A DNA stretch of 64,000 nt from an uncultured Eubacteriales bacterium (GCA_900542425.1 UQNQ01000003.1:62001-126000), one strand, 5' to 3'; numbered from the stretch's first letter, positions 8,429-16,000 are shown. The notes: generated from the sequence alone by a model not told the origin. Program-made: numbers and translations.

Positions 8429-8464
8429 GAAATATCGGCGCAAGAATGCGCCGATATTTCTTCT
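8429..8464 (+). terminator. Terminator of second ABC exporter operon
   Basis: A perfect 13-base stem (8429-8441 with 8448-8460), six-base loop, followed by TTCTT. The T-run is interrupted, so termination may be partial and the fucosidase gene 29 bases downstream could receive read-through. Confidence 0.7.
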
Positions 8465-8489
8465 TAATACCAAATAAAGGAGATACAAT

Positions 8490-10841
8490 ATGACAAATCA
8501 GGTGGAAATGCGGCTTATTTATAAACAGCCTGCCCCCATGGTGAATGACGGGGATTTTGCACGCCAGAATGACAGTCCGCTTGCGGGGTGGGAGAAGTGG
8601 TCTCTTCCGCTCGGAAACTCCTATATGGGGGCGTCTGTATTTGGGAGAACGGGTACCGAACGTATTCAGATTACGGAAAACAGTGTTTCCAATCCGTTTT
8701 TAAGAGGATCACATTGGCGGGATGGAAACGGAGGCACCCGTACATTCGGAGATATCTATATCGAGACAGGACATGATGCGGTGTCGGATTATGTTCGTGA
8801 TCTCTCGCTCGACAGTGCGTCGGCACATGTAAGGTATTCCTTGGATGGAATCGATTATCGCCGGGAATATCTTGTGAGTTATCCCGACCGTGTACTTGCC
8901 GTGCGCTTTACCGCGGAAAAAGACGGCATGCCGGCGGGAGGGAAGCTTTCCTTCACCGTACGTCCTGAAATTCCGTTTGTGAAGGATTATTGTATCAGGC
9001 AGGGAGACGACTGCGGCAGAACGGGAGAAATTCTAACGGGTAAAGACCGGCTGACTATGCGTGGCATATCTCTTTATTATCAAATTCAATATGAAGGACA
9101 GGTCCGTGTCATGGTAAAGGGAGGTTCGGTGTCATATGCGGACGGAAAAGCTGTCATTCGGGAAGCGGATGAAGCTGTTCTGTATTTTTCCTGTGGAACC
9201 AATTATCATATGGAATCCCGTGTATTTGACGAATCCGATCCGAAAAAGAAACTTGCTCCTTATCCGTCGCCGCACGACGCGGTGAGCTCCTATGTGGATG
9301 CCGCTGTCACAAAAGGGTATGAGAAAATCCGGTTGGATCATGAAACAGATTATCGTTCGCTTTATGACAGAGTCAAACTGAATCTTGGATGGAATCCGGA
9401 AGATCTTGCCATGACAACGGATCAGCTGCTTGCCAGATATAAAACAGGGGTGCGTTCGGCATATCTTGAAACTCTATATTATCAGTTCGGGAGATATCTG
9501 CTGATTGCAAGCTCGCGTCCGGGTGCTTATCCCGCGACGCTTCAGGGAACATGGACGGCTTATGACAGCTCCCCGTGGGGTTGCGATTATCATCATAACA
9601 TCAATGTCCAAATGAATTACTGGCCATCAGGAATCGCCAATCTTTCCGAATGTTTTCTGCCGTATATCGATTACGCGAAAGCATATCTTCCGTCGGCCTA
9701 CAAAATTGCGGACGAATATATTCATGAAAATTATCCCGAAAATGCTTCTGATGACCCGGGCGGCAACGGTTGGACGATTGGTACCGGGGCGCTTCTGTAT
9801 TATATTACAACGGTAGGAGGGCATTCCGGTCCCGGCACAGGAGGATTTACATCGCTGCTTTTCTGGGATTATTATGAATTTACGGGTGATAAGGAGTATC
9901 TGAAAACAATTGGCTATCCGATTCTGCGTGATATGTCGTTGTTTTTATCCAAGGTAGTGGTCCCCAAGGACGGCAAGCTTCTTGTGCGTCTTTCCGCCTC
10001 GCCGGAGCAACAGGGACCGGATGGCCGCTATTATGAAACGGTCGGCTGTGCATTTGATCAGCAGATGATTTATGAGAACCACAAACGCACGCTGGAAGCG
10101 GCGGAAATTTTGGGAATAACGGATGATCCGCTGCTTGCCGTTCTGCGTGAACAGCTGCCGCTTTTGGATCCCGTTCAGATCGGACTGGACGGACAGGTCA
10201 AGGAATTCCGAGAAGAAGGTCATTATGGTGAGATAGGAGAATATGAACATCGGCATATCTCTCATCTTGTCGGACTGTATCCGGGAACCCTTATCAACAA
10301 AAATACGCCGGAATGGCTGGAAGGGGCAAAGATCTCCCTCACAAGGCGTTCCGATCGTTCAACCGGATGGGCGGCGGCGCATCGGCTTTGTGCGTGGGCG
10401 CGTACATGCGACGGCAATCATGCCTATACGCTGTACCGTTCTATACTAGAGAATAACACGTTGCCGAATCTGTGGGATACGCATCCGCCGTTTCAAATTG
10501 ACGGAAATTTCGGAGCCGTGGCCGGAATTTCAGAAATGCTTTTTCAAAGCCAGGCCGGATTTTTGGATTTTCTCGCAGCGCTTCCGGATGTATGGGCAGA
10601 CGGCTCATTTGACGGACTTGTTGCACGCGGAAATTTTGTCTGCGGCTGTGATTGGCACAACCAAAGGCCGACGGAACTGCGGATATTTGCCCGTATAGGC
10701 GGCAATTTGCGTGTCCAATGCGATGGAATTGCCGACGCTTTGATAGAAACGGAAGGTGGCAGCCGTATTCTTGGTGATAATGTGCTTGAGATAGACTTGA
10801 AAAAGGGAATGAAGGCTGTGATTCGTTTTTCACGAAAATAA
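8490..10841 (+). CDS. GH95-family alpha-L-fucosidase (or alpha-L-galactosidase)
   Basis: A 783-residue inverting glycosidase of family GH95, which removes alpha-1,2-linked L-fucose or L-galactose. Domains in order are an N-terminal beta-sandwich (about 1-270), a helical linker and an (alpha/alpha)6 barrel. Family blocks are HHNINVQMNYWPSG (around 366-380, with the Asn pair that assists water activation), EHRHISHLVGLYPG (around 584), DRSTGWAAAHR, and THPPFQIDGNFGA (around 665). There is no signal peptide, so it should act in the cytoplasm on imported fucosides, unlike the secreted bifidobacterial enzyme. The block just before HRH is shorter than the usual EWxEDF form, so substrate choice is uncertain. 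RBS AAGGAGA precedes the ATG. Confidence 0.9.
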   Translation: MTNQVEMRLIYKQPAPMVNDGDFARQNDSPLAGWEKWSLPLGNSYMGASVFGRTGTERIQITENSVSNPFLRGSHWRDGNGGTRTFGDIYIETGHDAVSDYVRDLSLDSASAHVRYSLDGIDYRREYLVSYPDRVLAVRFTAEKDGMPAGGKLSFTVRPEIPFVKDYCIRQGDDCGRTGEILTGKDRLTMRGISLYYQIQYEGQVRVMVKGGSVSYADGKAVIREADEAVLYFSCGTNYHMESRVFDESDPKKKLAPYPSPHDAVSSYVDAAVTKGYEKIRLDHETDYRSLYDRVKLNLGWNPEDLAMTTDQLLARYKTGVRSAYLETLYYQFGRYLLIASSRPGAYPATLQGTWTAYDSSPWGCDYHHNINVQMNYWPSGIANLSECFLPYIDYAKAYLPSAYKIADEYIHENYPENASDDPGGNGWTIGTGALLYYITTVGGHSGPGTGGFTSLLFWDYYEFTGDKEYLKTIGYPILRDMSLFLSKVVVPKDGKLLVRLSASPEQQGPDGRYYETVGCAFDQQMIYENHKRTLEAAEILGITDDPLLAVLREQLPLLDPVQIGLDGQVKEFREEGHYGEIGEYEHRHISHLVGLYPGTLINKNTPEWLEGAKISLTRRSDRSTGWAAAHRLCAWARTCDGNHAYTLYRSILENNTLPNLWDTHPPFQIDGNFGAVAGISEMLFQSQAGFLDFLAALPDVWADGSFDGLVARGNFVCGCDWHNQRPTELRIFARIGGNLRVQCDGIADALIETEGGSRILGDNVLEIDLKKGMKAVIRFSRK

Positions 10842-11068
10842 AAATGGTGTTCTTTCCTTGTTTAAACAAAAAAGAACAAAAGAGCGGCGAATGTTCCATT
10901 TCATCAATTGGATTGGGGAGAAAGGACATTTCGGAAAGTATGAAACAAGCTCTCGCGTCTCTCTGGAAGGCGCGGGAGCTTTGCGGTTAAGTGGCAAGTA
11001 TGGCTGTGTGAAACGTATAGCATATAGGAATATTGGGGCGAGGAAAACAGCAATTTTATGAGACAAAG

Positions 11069-11105
11069 AAAAAATCCGAATCTGTACACAGATTCGGATT
11101 TTTTT
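11069..11105 (-). terminator. Terminator after tRNA-Glu (possibly bidirectional)
   Basis: A 12-base perfect stem (11073-11084 with 11089-11100, four-base loop) flanked by A-run and T-run, so it can work for the minus-strand tRNA pair and for transcription from the GH95 gene. The 227 bases between the GH95 stop and this hairpin hold no convincing gene. Confidence 0.85.
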
Positions 11106-11179
11106 GGTGACCCGGACGAGAATCGAACTCGTGTTACCGCCGTGAAAGGGCGGTGTCTTAGCCGCTTGACCACCGGGCC
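11105..11179 (-). tRNA. tRNA-Glu (anticodon TTC)
   Basis: 75 bases including encoded CCA. The acceptor GGCCCGG pairs with CCGGGTC, the T-arm contains GTTCGATTC, and the anticodon loop holds TTC. Second gene of a minus-strand pair after tRNA-Met. Confidence 0.95.
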
Positions 11180-11215
11180 GGCTTTTGGGCGGTTGTTCGA
11201 AGAAGAACCGTCCTT

Positions 11216-11292
11216 TGGTAGCGGAAGTTGGACTCGAACCCACGACCCTCCGGGTATGAACCGAATGCTCTAGCCAACTGAGCTATTCCGCC
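11216..11292 (-). tRNA. tRNA-Met, elongator (anticodon CAT)
   Basis: 77 bases including CCA. The acceptor GGCGGAA pairs with TTCCGCT, with a T-arm GTTCGAGTC. The first base pair is formed and the anticodon stem lacks the three G-C pairs of initiator tRNA, so this is the elongator form. A lysidine-type tRNA-Ile is possible but less likely. Confidence 0.9.
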
Positions 11293-11341
11293 GAAAACTT
11301 TAGAAATCTAATCAACACACTATTTCGTGCGACGCTCTCGT

Positions 11342-11370
11342 ATTATAGCACGGTCATTCCGTTTTGTCAA
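11342..11370 (-). promoter_or_regulatory. Promoter of tRNA-Met/tRNA-Glu
   Basis: Minus-strand TTGACA (11370-11365) and TATAAT (11347-11342), spacing 17, 50 bases before tRNA-Met. Confidence 0.85.
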
Positions 11371-11444
11371 TAGGTTTGTTGAAAAATATATGGACAAAAC
11401 TTCTTTTCTGTAAAAAAATAAGTTGAAATTTTTTCAAAAAGGTG

Positions 11445-11473
11445 TTGACAAGTGCGGTACAATATGGTATACT
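11445..11473 (+). promoter_or_regulatory. Promoter of the plus-strand tRNA cluster
   Basis: TTGACA (11445-11450) and TATACT (11468-11473), spacing 17, about 45 bases before tRNA-Val. Confidence 0.85.
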
Positions 11474-11516
11474 AAACACCGTCGCAAGGTGAGGATCCTT
11501 GAAAACAGCGCTTTGG

Positions 11517-11592
11517 GGGAGCATAGCTCAGCTGGGAGAGCACCTGCCTTACAAGCAGGGGGTCATAGGTTCGAGCCCTATTGTTCCCACCA
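11517..11592 (+). tRNA. tRNA-Val (anticodon TAC)
   Basis: 76 bases with CCA; acceptor GGGAGCA pairs with TGTTCCC; anticodon loop CTTACAA; T-arm GTTCGAGCC. Confidence 0.96.
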
Positions 11593-11618
11593 GAAAATCG
11601 TTTTTTCGATTTTCATCC

Positions 11619-11695
11619 GGCCCGGTAGTTCAGTTGGTTAGAACGCTAGCCTGTCACGCTAGAGGTCGTGGGTTCGAGTCCCATCCGGGTCGCCA
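11619..11695 (+). tRNA. tRNA-Asp (anticodon GTC)
   Basis: 77 bases with CCA; acceptor GGCCCGG pairs with CCGGGTC, discriminator G as expected for Asp; anticodon loop CTGTCAC. Confidence 0.96.
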
Positions 11696-11771
11696 TTTTA
11701 GAGGTGCTACGGTACTGATAAAGTTTCCTCACAGTAAAACAGTAGCAGTCGGTTTTATCGGCTTGCGGCAT

Positions 11772-11847
11772 GCCTCTGTAGCTCAGTTGGTAGAGCAGGG
11801 GACTGAAAATCCCCGTGTCGTTGGTTCGATTCCGATCGGAGGCACCA
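11772..11847 (+). tRNA. tRNA-Phe (anticodon GAA)
   Basis: 76 bases with CCA; acceptor GCCTCTG pairs with CGGAGGC; anticodon loop CTGAAAA. Confidence 0.95.
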
Positions 11848-11853
11848 TCCCTT

Positions 11854-11929
11854 GCGGATTTAGCTCATTTGGTAGAGCGCGACCTTGCCAAGGTCGAGGT
11901 GGCGGGTTCGAGCCCCGTAATCCGCTCCA
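11854..11929 (+). tRNA. tRNA-Gly (anticodon GCC)
   Basis: 76 bases with CCA; acceptor GCGGATT pairs with AATCCGC; anticodon loop TTGCCAA. Only six bases separate it from tRNA-Phe. Confidence 0.96.
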
Positions 11930-11950
11930 CATTTAGGAGCAATGCTCCGG

Positions 11951-12011
11951 AACGTGAAAAGTAAGAGTACCGGTAGGATCCCCGGAAGCGTCCTGCTTTT
12001 CACGTTTTTTT
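11951..12011 (+). terminator. Terminator of the Val-Asp-Phe-Gly tRNA unit
   Basis: An 11-base outer stem (AACGTGAAAAG at 11951-11961 with its complement at 11996-12006) enclosing a 34-base branched loop, then seven Ts. Confidence 0.8.
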
Positions 12012-12025
12012 GTCTCATTTTATAA

Positions 12026-12100
<75 letters not shown>

Positions 12101-12132
12101 TAATTGTGTGAAAATGATATCACACCGAAAAG

Positions 12133-12164
12133 TCCGAAAGCTTGAAAGGCTTCCGGATTTTTTT
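12133..12164 (+). terminator. Terminator after tRNA-Cys
   Basis: A nine-base stem with one A-C mismatch (12133-12141 with 12149-12157), loop 7, then seven Ts. Confidence 0.75.
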
Positions 12165-12207
12165 GTCTTCAAAATAGCGGCAAATAAATTAGAAACTTAT
12201 ATACAAT

Positions 12208-12259
12208 CCTTATCTTGTATTTATCATGATATGATTCGAATTTGATTGACAAGATAAGG
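12208..12259. promoter_or_regulatory. Spaced inverted repeat overlapping a -35 box
   Basis: CCTTATCTTGT at 12208-12218 and its exact complement ACAAGATAAGG at 12249-12259. The right arm overlaps the TTGACA at 12246-12251. The placement suggests a pair of regulator half-sites controlling the cassette, but no regulator is recognisable nearby. Confidence 0.45.
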
Positions 12260-12274
12260 AAATCGTGATATAAT
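12246..12274 (+). promoter_or_regulatory. Promoter upstream of the AT-rich cassette
   Basis: TTGACA (12246-12251) and TATAAT (12269-12274), spacing 17. Predicted transcription start near 12281, about 215 bases before the first cassette gene. Confidence 0.85.
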
Positions 12275-12311
12275 ATAGATATCATGAGAAAGGATGGTAC
12301 ATAGCAATGAA

Positions 12312-12452
12312 AATAATATTCATTTTCAATCATTTTCAGTTTGTGCTGCAGACGAGTTATTGTTGGTACCATGAGATACGGTATCCAATACAAACTCATA
12401 GAAAAGCGCACAGACGGGAAGCGAAGATTTTTGTCTGTGCGCTTTTCTATTT
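12312..12452 (+). repeat. Non-coding element, copy 1 (attenuator or small RNA)
   Basis: A leader stretch whose second, diverged copy lies at about 14833-14955 in the same orientation. Shared blocks include tgctgca, gtaccatgagatac, caa-tgcaaact/tacaaact, gatag/catag and gcgcacagac. It ends in a perfect 18-base inverted repeat (12398-12415 with 12433-12450, 17-base loop) followed by TTTCC. Transcripts from the promoter at 12246 would meet this hairpin before the secreted-protein gene. It may be a small RNA of about 170 bases, an attenuator, or a decayed mobile repeat. Confidence 0.6.
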
Positions 12453-12496
12453 TCCTTTGTTAAATGGAAATTTATTAAAAAGAAAGGATGATTTTT

Positions 12497-14230
12497 ATGA
12501 AAAAGAACTGTAAAAAAATTGCTGCCTTTATTTTGGCTTTCCCTATTTTGATTTGCATATTTACTACTTCTTTATTCGCAGTCGAAACCGTGGAAAACAT
12601 TTTTACGGTTGCAGATACCAATGGGTATTTTGAGGCGGATGAAATCATTCCGAATCCTAATTATATTTCTGAAACAGTGCAAACTTCAGCTACAACTTCT
12701 TCACGTTTGTTAAGTGGTGTTTATCGATTGAAGAACGTATATAATAATAAATATTTAGATACGAACAATGGAGGGGTTACGGCAGGAACAAAATTGGTAC
12801 AGTGGGATTATTCTCCATATATTAATGGCGATGTCGATGTTCCTAATAGAAACCAACTTTTTAAAATTACATATATGACATCATCAAATGGTGTTGATTA
12901 TTATAATATTCGTCCGATGACCAATAACGGAATGGGAGTATCTGCCCCTAAAACTACAACTACCAATTTGGTAGATATCCAAGGAATGTCTGTATACGAT
13001 ACTACCGGAATTTTTAATTTTCAAAAGTGGATCATAGCTTCAGATGGTAATTATTATACATTAAAAAATACTTTTGCGAGAGATGCGTATCTTTCAACAC
13101 CAACGGATAGTACGAATGGTTCTCAAATCATGATGGAAACAACATTGACCGATAGGAGCAGATGGATATTAGAGCCCTTTACCGAATCACTGGACGGGGT
13201 AATTATGACAAATTATGATGATGTTATCGATAACGGAAGTACCTTTTATTATCAAGCAGTAATGTATAGTTCGACAATTGGGAGAAATGGTCCAGTGACA
13301 TACAGCGTAAGCGACATGGATAACAATCCTACAGATTTGGCAACGATTGGTGAAACTTTAGGTTATTTTAGAGCATTGGCACCTGGGGCTGTCCGAGTAA
13401 AGGTTACTTATGAAAATGCTCCTTGGATTTGGGCATGGAATATAAAAATCATTTTTCCCGTATCCGGTTCGGAAATAACATATAATCCTGCCTTGTGGAA
13501 TTATTCTCCGGTTCAATTATATACAAATTGCTATTCTTACATGCTAAATAATCAAGTATATCCCGGAACAAATACATTATGGTTTATGCAACCTGGAACA
13601 GCATCTGGTCATTATTTGACACAAAATGACATAAGCCAAGAGGTTGTAATATCTTATGTGGAGGATGATGCGGAAGAATTGAATTTTACTTTTGAAGAAA
13701 TTGATAAAAACACAAAATGCTCTGACGGTTCATATAAAGTTGCATTGGTAATTGCACCAGGGTGTGATTATCATTGGTATAGGCAAAATCCGGACGGTAC
13801 ATGGTCACATAAGTCAGGGCAGCTTGCTGTAACAGATATAGATGCGTCTGATAACATAATATATGATCCGGAAACAGCAGATAGAAATTATTCGTATGCC
13901 AATTATACGGTTTTTGCCGGTTATTTTAAGGTTACTCCGTTAAACAATTTTTATTCAAACACTGCAAGCGCAAATATTCAGAACCTGGCTGTTTATGATG
14001 AGATATTACTGGAAGAATCGAAACAAAACCTGCCTACAATAGATAGTGCCAAAAAAATCGGAAGACATATGACATATTCAGAAGTTACTCAAATTATGGG
14101 TGCACCTCAAAGAATCCTGACATTCGGATTGATAGTGGTTGAATATGATTTGGAGGAAGGAAAATCTTTGATTGTCGAATATGTCAATCGGAATGGACAT
14201 TATGAGGTTGAAAGTTGTATAATACAGTAA
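12497..14230 (+). CDS. Secreted ricin-lectin protein with Cys/His hydrolase-like domain and BLIP-like tail
   Basis: A 577-residue exported protein. Signal peptide MKKNCKKIAAFILAFPILICIF..., probable cleavage after SLFA. Residues about 70-228 look like a ricin-type beta-trefoil lectin (GVYRLKNVYNNKYLDTNNG, QLFKI, SRWILEPF). About 235-320 resembles a bacterial Ig-like domain. About 340-480 holds NCYSYML (Cys345), DYHWY (His426) and TWSHKSG (His438), a layout like bacterial Cys/His hydrolase domains; activity is inferred. The last 60 residues (MTYSEVTQIMGAP, TFGL) match the second half of the next protein and resemble a BLIP/SmpA fold. Start 12497 has a better-spaced AGAAAGGA than ATG 12488. Codons are much more AT-rich than neighbouring genes, suggesting transfer. 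Confidence 0.7.
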   Translation: MKKNCKKIAAFILAFPILICIFTTSLFAVETVENIFTVADTNGYFEADEIIPNPNYISETVQTSATTSSRLLSGVYRLKNVYNNKYLDTNNGGVTAGTKLVQWDYSPYINGDVDVPNRNQLFKITYMTSSNGVDYYNIRPMTNNGMGVSAPKTTTTNLVDIQGMSVYDTTGIFNFQKWIIASDGNYYTLKNTFARDAYLSTPTDSTNGSQIMMETTLTDRSRWILEPFTESLDGVIMTNYDDVIDNGSTFYYQAVMYSSTIGRNGPVTYSVSDMDNNPTDLATIGETLGYFRALAPGAVRVKVTYENAPWIWAWNIKIIFPVSGSEITYNPALWNYSPVQLYTNCYSYMLNNQVYPGTNTLWFMQPGTASGHYLTQNDISQEVVISYVEDDAEELNFTFEEIDKNTKCSDGSYKVALVIAPGCDYHWYRQNPDGTWSHKSGQLAVTDIDASDNIIYDPETADRNYSYANYTVFAGYFKVTPLNNFYSNTASANIQNLAVYDEILLEESKQNLPTIDSAKKIGRHMTYSEVTQIMGAPQRILTFGLIVVEYDLEEGKSLIVEYVNRNGHYEVESCIIQ

Positions 14231-14254
14231 AGAGTTTAAGGAGGAGATGATCCA

Positions 14255-14692
14255 ATGCGTAGAATATTCATTTGTATTGGCTTGATTTTGGCTTTATTAT
14301 GTTCAGCATGTTCAACGGCGGATAAAATATCACAGATCAAAGAGGGAATGACGTATGAAGAATTTTCTGCACTCATGCAAGATGTCTCTGTGTTTGAATA
14401 CGGAATGTGTGCCTTTTTTGAATACGAAAATAAAAATGTTGTTGTTGGGTTTGGCGACGATACGAAAGTGATCAGAATAGAGGTATATGCTGATGTTGGG
14501 GAAGTTCCTGAGTCGGCGTTTGAAGCCATTCAGCCCGGAATGACAGTTTATGAGGTGGTGCAGCTTGTCGGGCTTCCGTTCCGAAGTACAACCTTTGGCT
14601 TGTCTACCCTTGATTTCTTATGCGAAAACGGCGATGTGTTTTGTGTGGTGTGGAACAGTGAAATGGAAGTCATCGAATGCAATAAAATCTGA
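14255..14692 (+). CDS. Small lipoprotein with two BLIP/SmpA-like repeats
   Basis: A 145-residue protein with a lipoprotein-type signal (MRRIFICIGLILALLCSAC, lipidation at the second Cys; the -3 residue is Cys, slightly off consensus). Two repeats follow: IKEGMTYEEFSALMQD (around 30) and IQPGMTVYEVVQLVGLP (around 93), each leading into beta-strand-like segments with aromatic residues. The second repeat matches the tail of the preceding secreted protein, including MT--EV-Q--G-P and TFGL. AAGGAGGAG lies nine bases before the ATG and 24 bases separate the genes, so they form one operon. It could be a surface partner or inhibitor of the secreted protein; function unknown. Confidence 0.7.
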   Translation: MRRIFICIGLILALLCSACSTADKISQIKEGMTYEEFSALMQDVSVFEYGMCAFFEYENKNVVVGFGDDTKVIRIEVYADVGEVPESAFEAIQPGMTVYEVVQLVGLPFRSTTFGLSTLDFLCENGDVFCVVWNSEMEVIECNKI

Positions 14693-14832
14693 AATGGATA
14701 AAATAGAGGATCGTGAATAATATCGTGTGAATTTACACGAGTCTCACATGATGTATTATAATGGCATTTCAGTTTTCAATCATCCTCCAAATACAGCTCG
14801 ATAAAGATGGCGTCGGTCGATGAAACCAAAAG

Positions 14833-14955
14833 CTGCTTTTTCATTATTTTCAATATTATGCTGCAACCGTACCATGAGATACAGTGCCAATGCAAACTGA
14901 TAGAATAGCGCACAGACAGAAAACGAAAGCTTTTGTCTGCGCGCATGTTTTTTTG
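14833..14955 (+). repeat. Non-coding element, copy 2
   Basis: A diverged copy of the element at 12312-12452, same strand, with a 12-base gap relative to copy 1 just before gtaccatgagatac. Its closing hairpin is imperfect (14908-14917 with 14935-14944, one mismatch) and is followed by a run of Ts, as in an intrinsic terminator. Confidence 0.6.
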
Positions 14956-15038
14956 AGTTGCTTTCATGTCAAAATCAACAGGTTGCCGGCCCTCTCTGAA
15001 TGACTGTGATATTGGGCAATGGAGGGCTGTTTTTTATG

Positions 15039-15078
15039 GTATAACAAATTTAATACAAGTGTATTAAATTTGTTATAC
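15039..15078 (-). terminator. Perfect 18-base AT-rich inverted repeat (terminator or operator)
   Basis: GTATAACAAATTTAATAC at 15039-15056 and its exact complement at 15061-15078, loop AAGT. It lies eight bases beyond the deacetylase stop codon. There is no clean T-run on either side, so a terminator role is plausible but not certain. Confidence 0.5.
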
Positions 15079-15085
15079 AAATGCA

Positions 15086-15913
15086 TTAATCAATCAAGAC
15101 GGTTTCACATGCGCCGATTCGAAGCGGCTTATCATCATGAGAAACCCATACGTCGGTATCTGTCGGATTATAAAAGATTTTTCCGTCCGCGGAACGACGG
15201 ATTTGCCGGATGGCGGTTATATAATTATAGATTTCAATATTGGTGGCACACCAGATGTCATACTCCCGCTTGTGAAGCTCCGAAAGGATTGCCTCGAATT
15301 TTTCCCATTGGACGGGGAAGTCCGTGTTGTCAAACTCATAACTGTGTCCCCATATATAGAGCACGCCGCCGGCACGCCACGGCGCTTTTTCTACATTATA
15401 TAGAAATTTATTTACGAAAGGTTCGCATTCGTTATGATGGGTCGTCGGAATCCAAGCCTTGAAATTGTCAGGGAGAAGAAAATTTCCGGACGCACCAGCA
15501 GTTCTGCCATAAACGATGGAGGCGGTATCCATTGCGGTGAACGTTTCCGTATTGTAAGTGCCAAACGGGTAGGCAAGTCCGCGTACAATCGTACCGCTTG
15601 CTTTCTCAAGAAGCTCTCGGTCTCGTATGATTTCATCATACTGATCCTTAATGCTCATCCGTTCCAGATGAGGATGAGAAAAGGTATGGCAAGCGACTTC
15701 ATGTCCGTTTTCAACATAGAGAGAACGGACTTCGTCTGCCCGCACGCCATGCGTATCGGGATGGATAATATTTTTTGAAATCAAATTGAAGGTTGCTTTC
15801 ATACCGTATTTGGAAAACAGTTCAACAAGGCGTCTGTCCTGTCCGGGCGCATCGTCATAGCTGAAGGTAAGCGCATAGCGCTTGCCGTTTTGATATCGGT
15901 CGAATTTAATCAT
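15086..15913 (-). CDS. Polysaccharide deacetylase family protein (CE4-like)
   Basis: A 275-residue NodB-homology protein. Motif 1 reads TFSYDDAPGQD (the usual TFDDG altered to SYDDA, metal Asp retained), motif 2 CHTFSHPHLERM supplies the two metal-binding His, motif 3 is RGLAYPFGTYN, and a late GHSYEF resembles motif 5. No signal peptide, so it may act on a cytoplasmic substrate or a small molecule rather than on the cell wall. GGAGG precedes the ATG at 15913. Divergent from galE. Exact substrate unknown. Confidence 0.85.
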   Translation of the reverse strand: MIKFDRYQNGKRYALTFSYDDAPGQDRRLVELFSKYGMKATFNLISKNIIHPDTHGVRADEVRSLYVENGHEVACHTFSHPHLERMSIKDQYDEIIRDRELLEKASGTIVRGLAYPFGTYNTETFTAMDTASIVYGRTAGASGNFLLPDNFKAWIPTTHHNECEPFVNKFLYNVEKAPWRAGGVLYIWGHSYEFDNTDFPVQWEKFEAILSELHKREYDIWCATNIEIYNYITAIRQIRRSADGKIFYNPTDTDVWVSHDDKPLRIGACETVLID

Positions 15914-15954
15914 CCTGTGCCTCCGTAAGTGGTAAAAATCAAATTTCTTTTTTT

Positions 15955-15982
15955 ATCATATCACAAAATGAGAAAAATGCAA
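15955..15982 (-). promoter_or_regulatory. Possible promoter of deacetylase gene
   Basis: Minus-strand TTGCAT (15982-15977) and TATGAT (15960-15955), spacing 16, about 45 bases before the start codon. Confidence 0.5.
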
Positions 15983-16000
15983 TATTATAAAGATAAACTC

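Larger units (their letters stand above)
14693..15085. other. Gene-free interval with repeat copy 2 and hairpins
   Basis: No gene is supported in these 393 bases. They hold a possible promoter (TATAAT at 14757-14762 with a poor TTTACA at 14732), repeat copy 2, a weak GCCCTC/GAGGGC hairpin before a T-run at 15030-15035, and the 18-base perfect inverted repeat at 15039-15078. Confidence 0.7.

Noticed and set aside
10858..11061. A 67-codon frame between the GH95 gene and the tRNA terminator
   Set aside because: No family resemblance and no ribosome binding site; composition is that of intergenic DNA.
11423..11936. Long plus-strand reading frames across the tRNA cluster
   Set aside because: They are translations of tRNA genes.
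12307..12513. A 68-codon plus-strand reading frame spanning repeat copy 1
   Set aside because: It runs through the 18-base hairpin, and copy 2 of the repeat has single-base frame changes, so coding conservation is lacking.
14732..14762. Promoter for repeat copy 2 as a confident call
   Set aside because: The TATAAT is good, but the only -35 candidate (TTTACA) is 19 bases away, so it is listed only as possible.
14776..14967. A 63-codon minus-strand reading frame over repeat copy 2 with protein-like stretches
   Set aside because: The matching frame in copy 1 is shifted by a one-base difference, so it is better explained as non-coding repeat.
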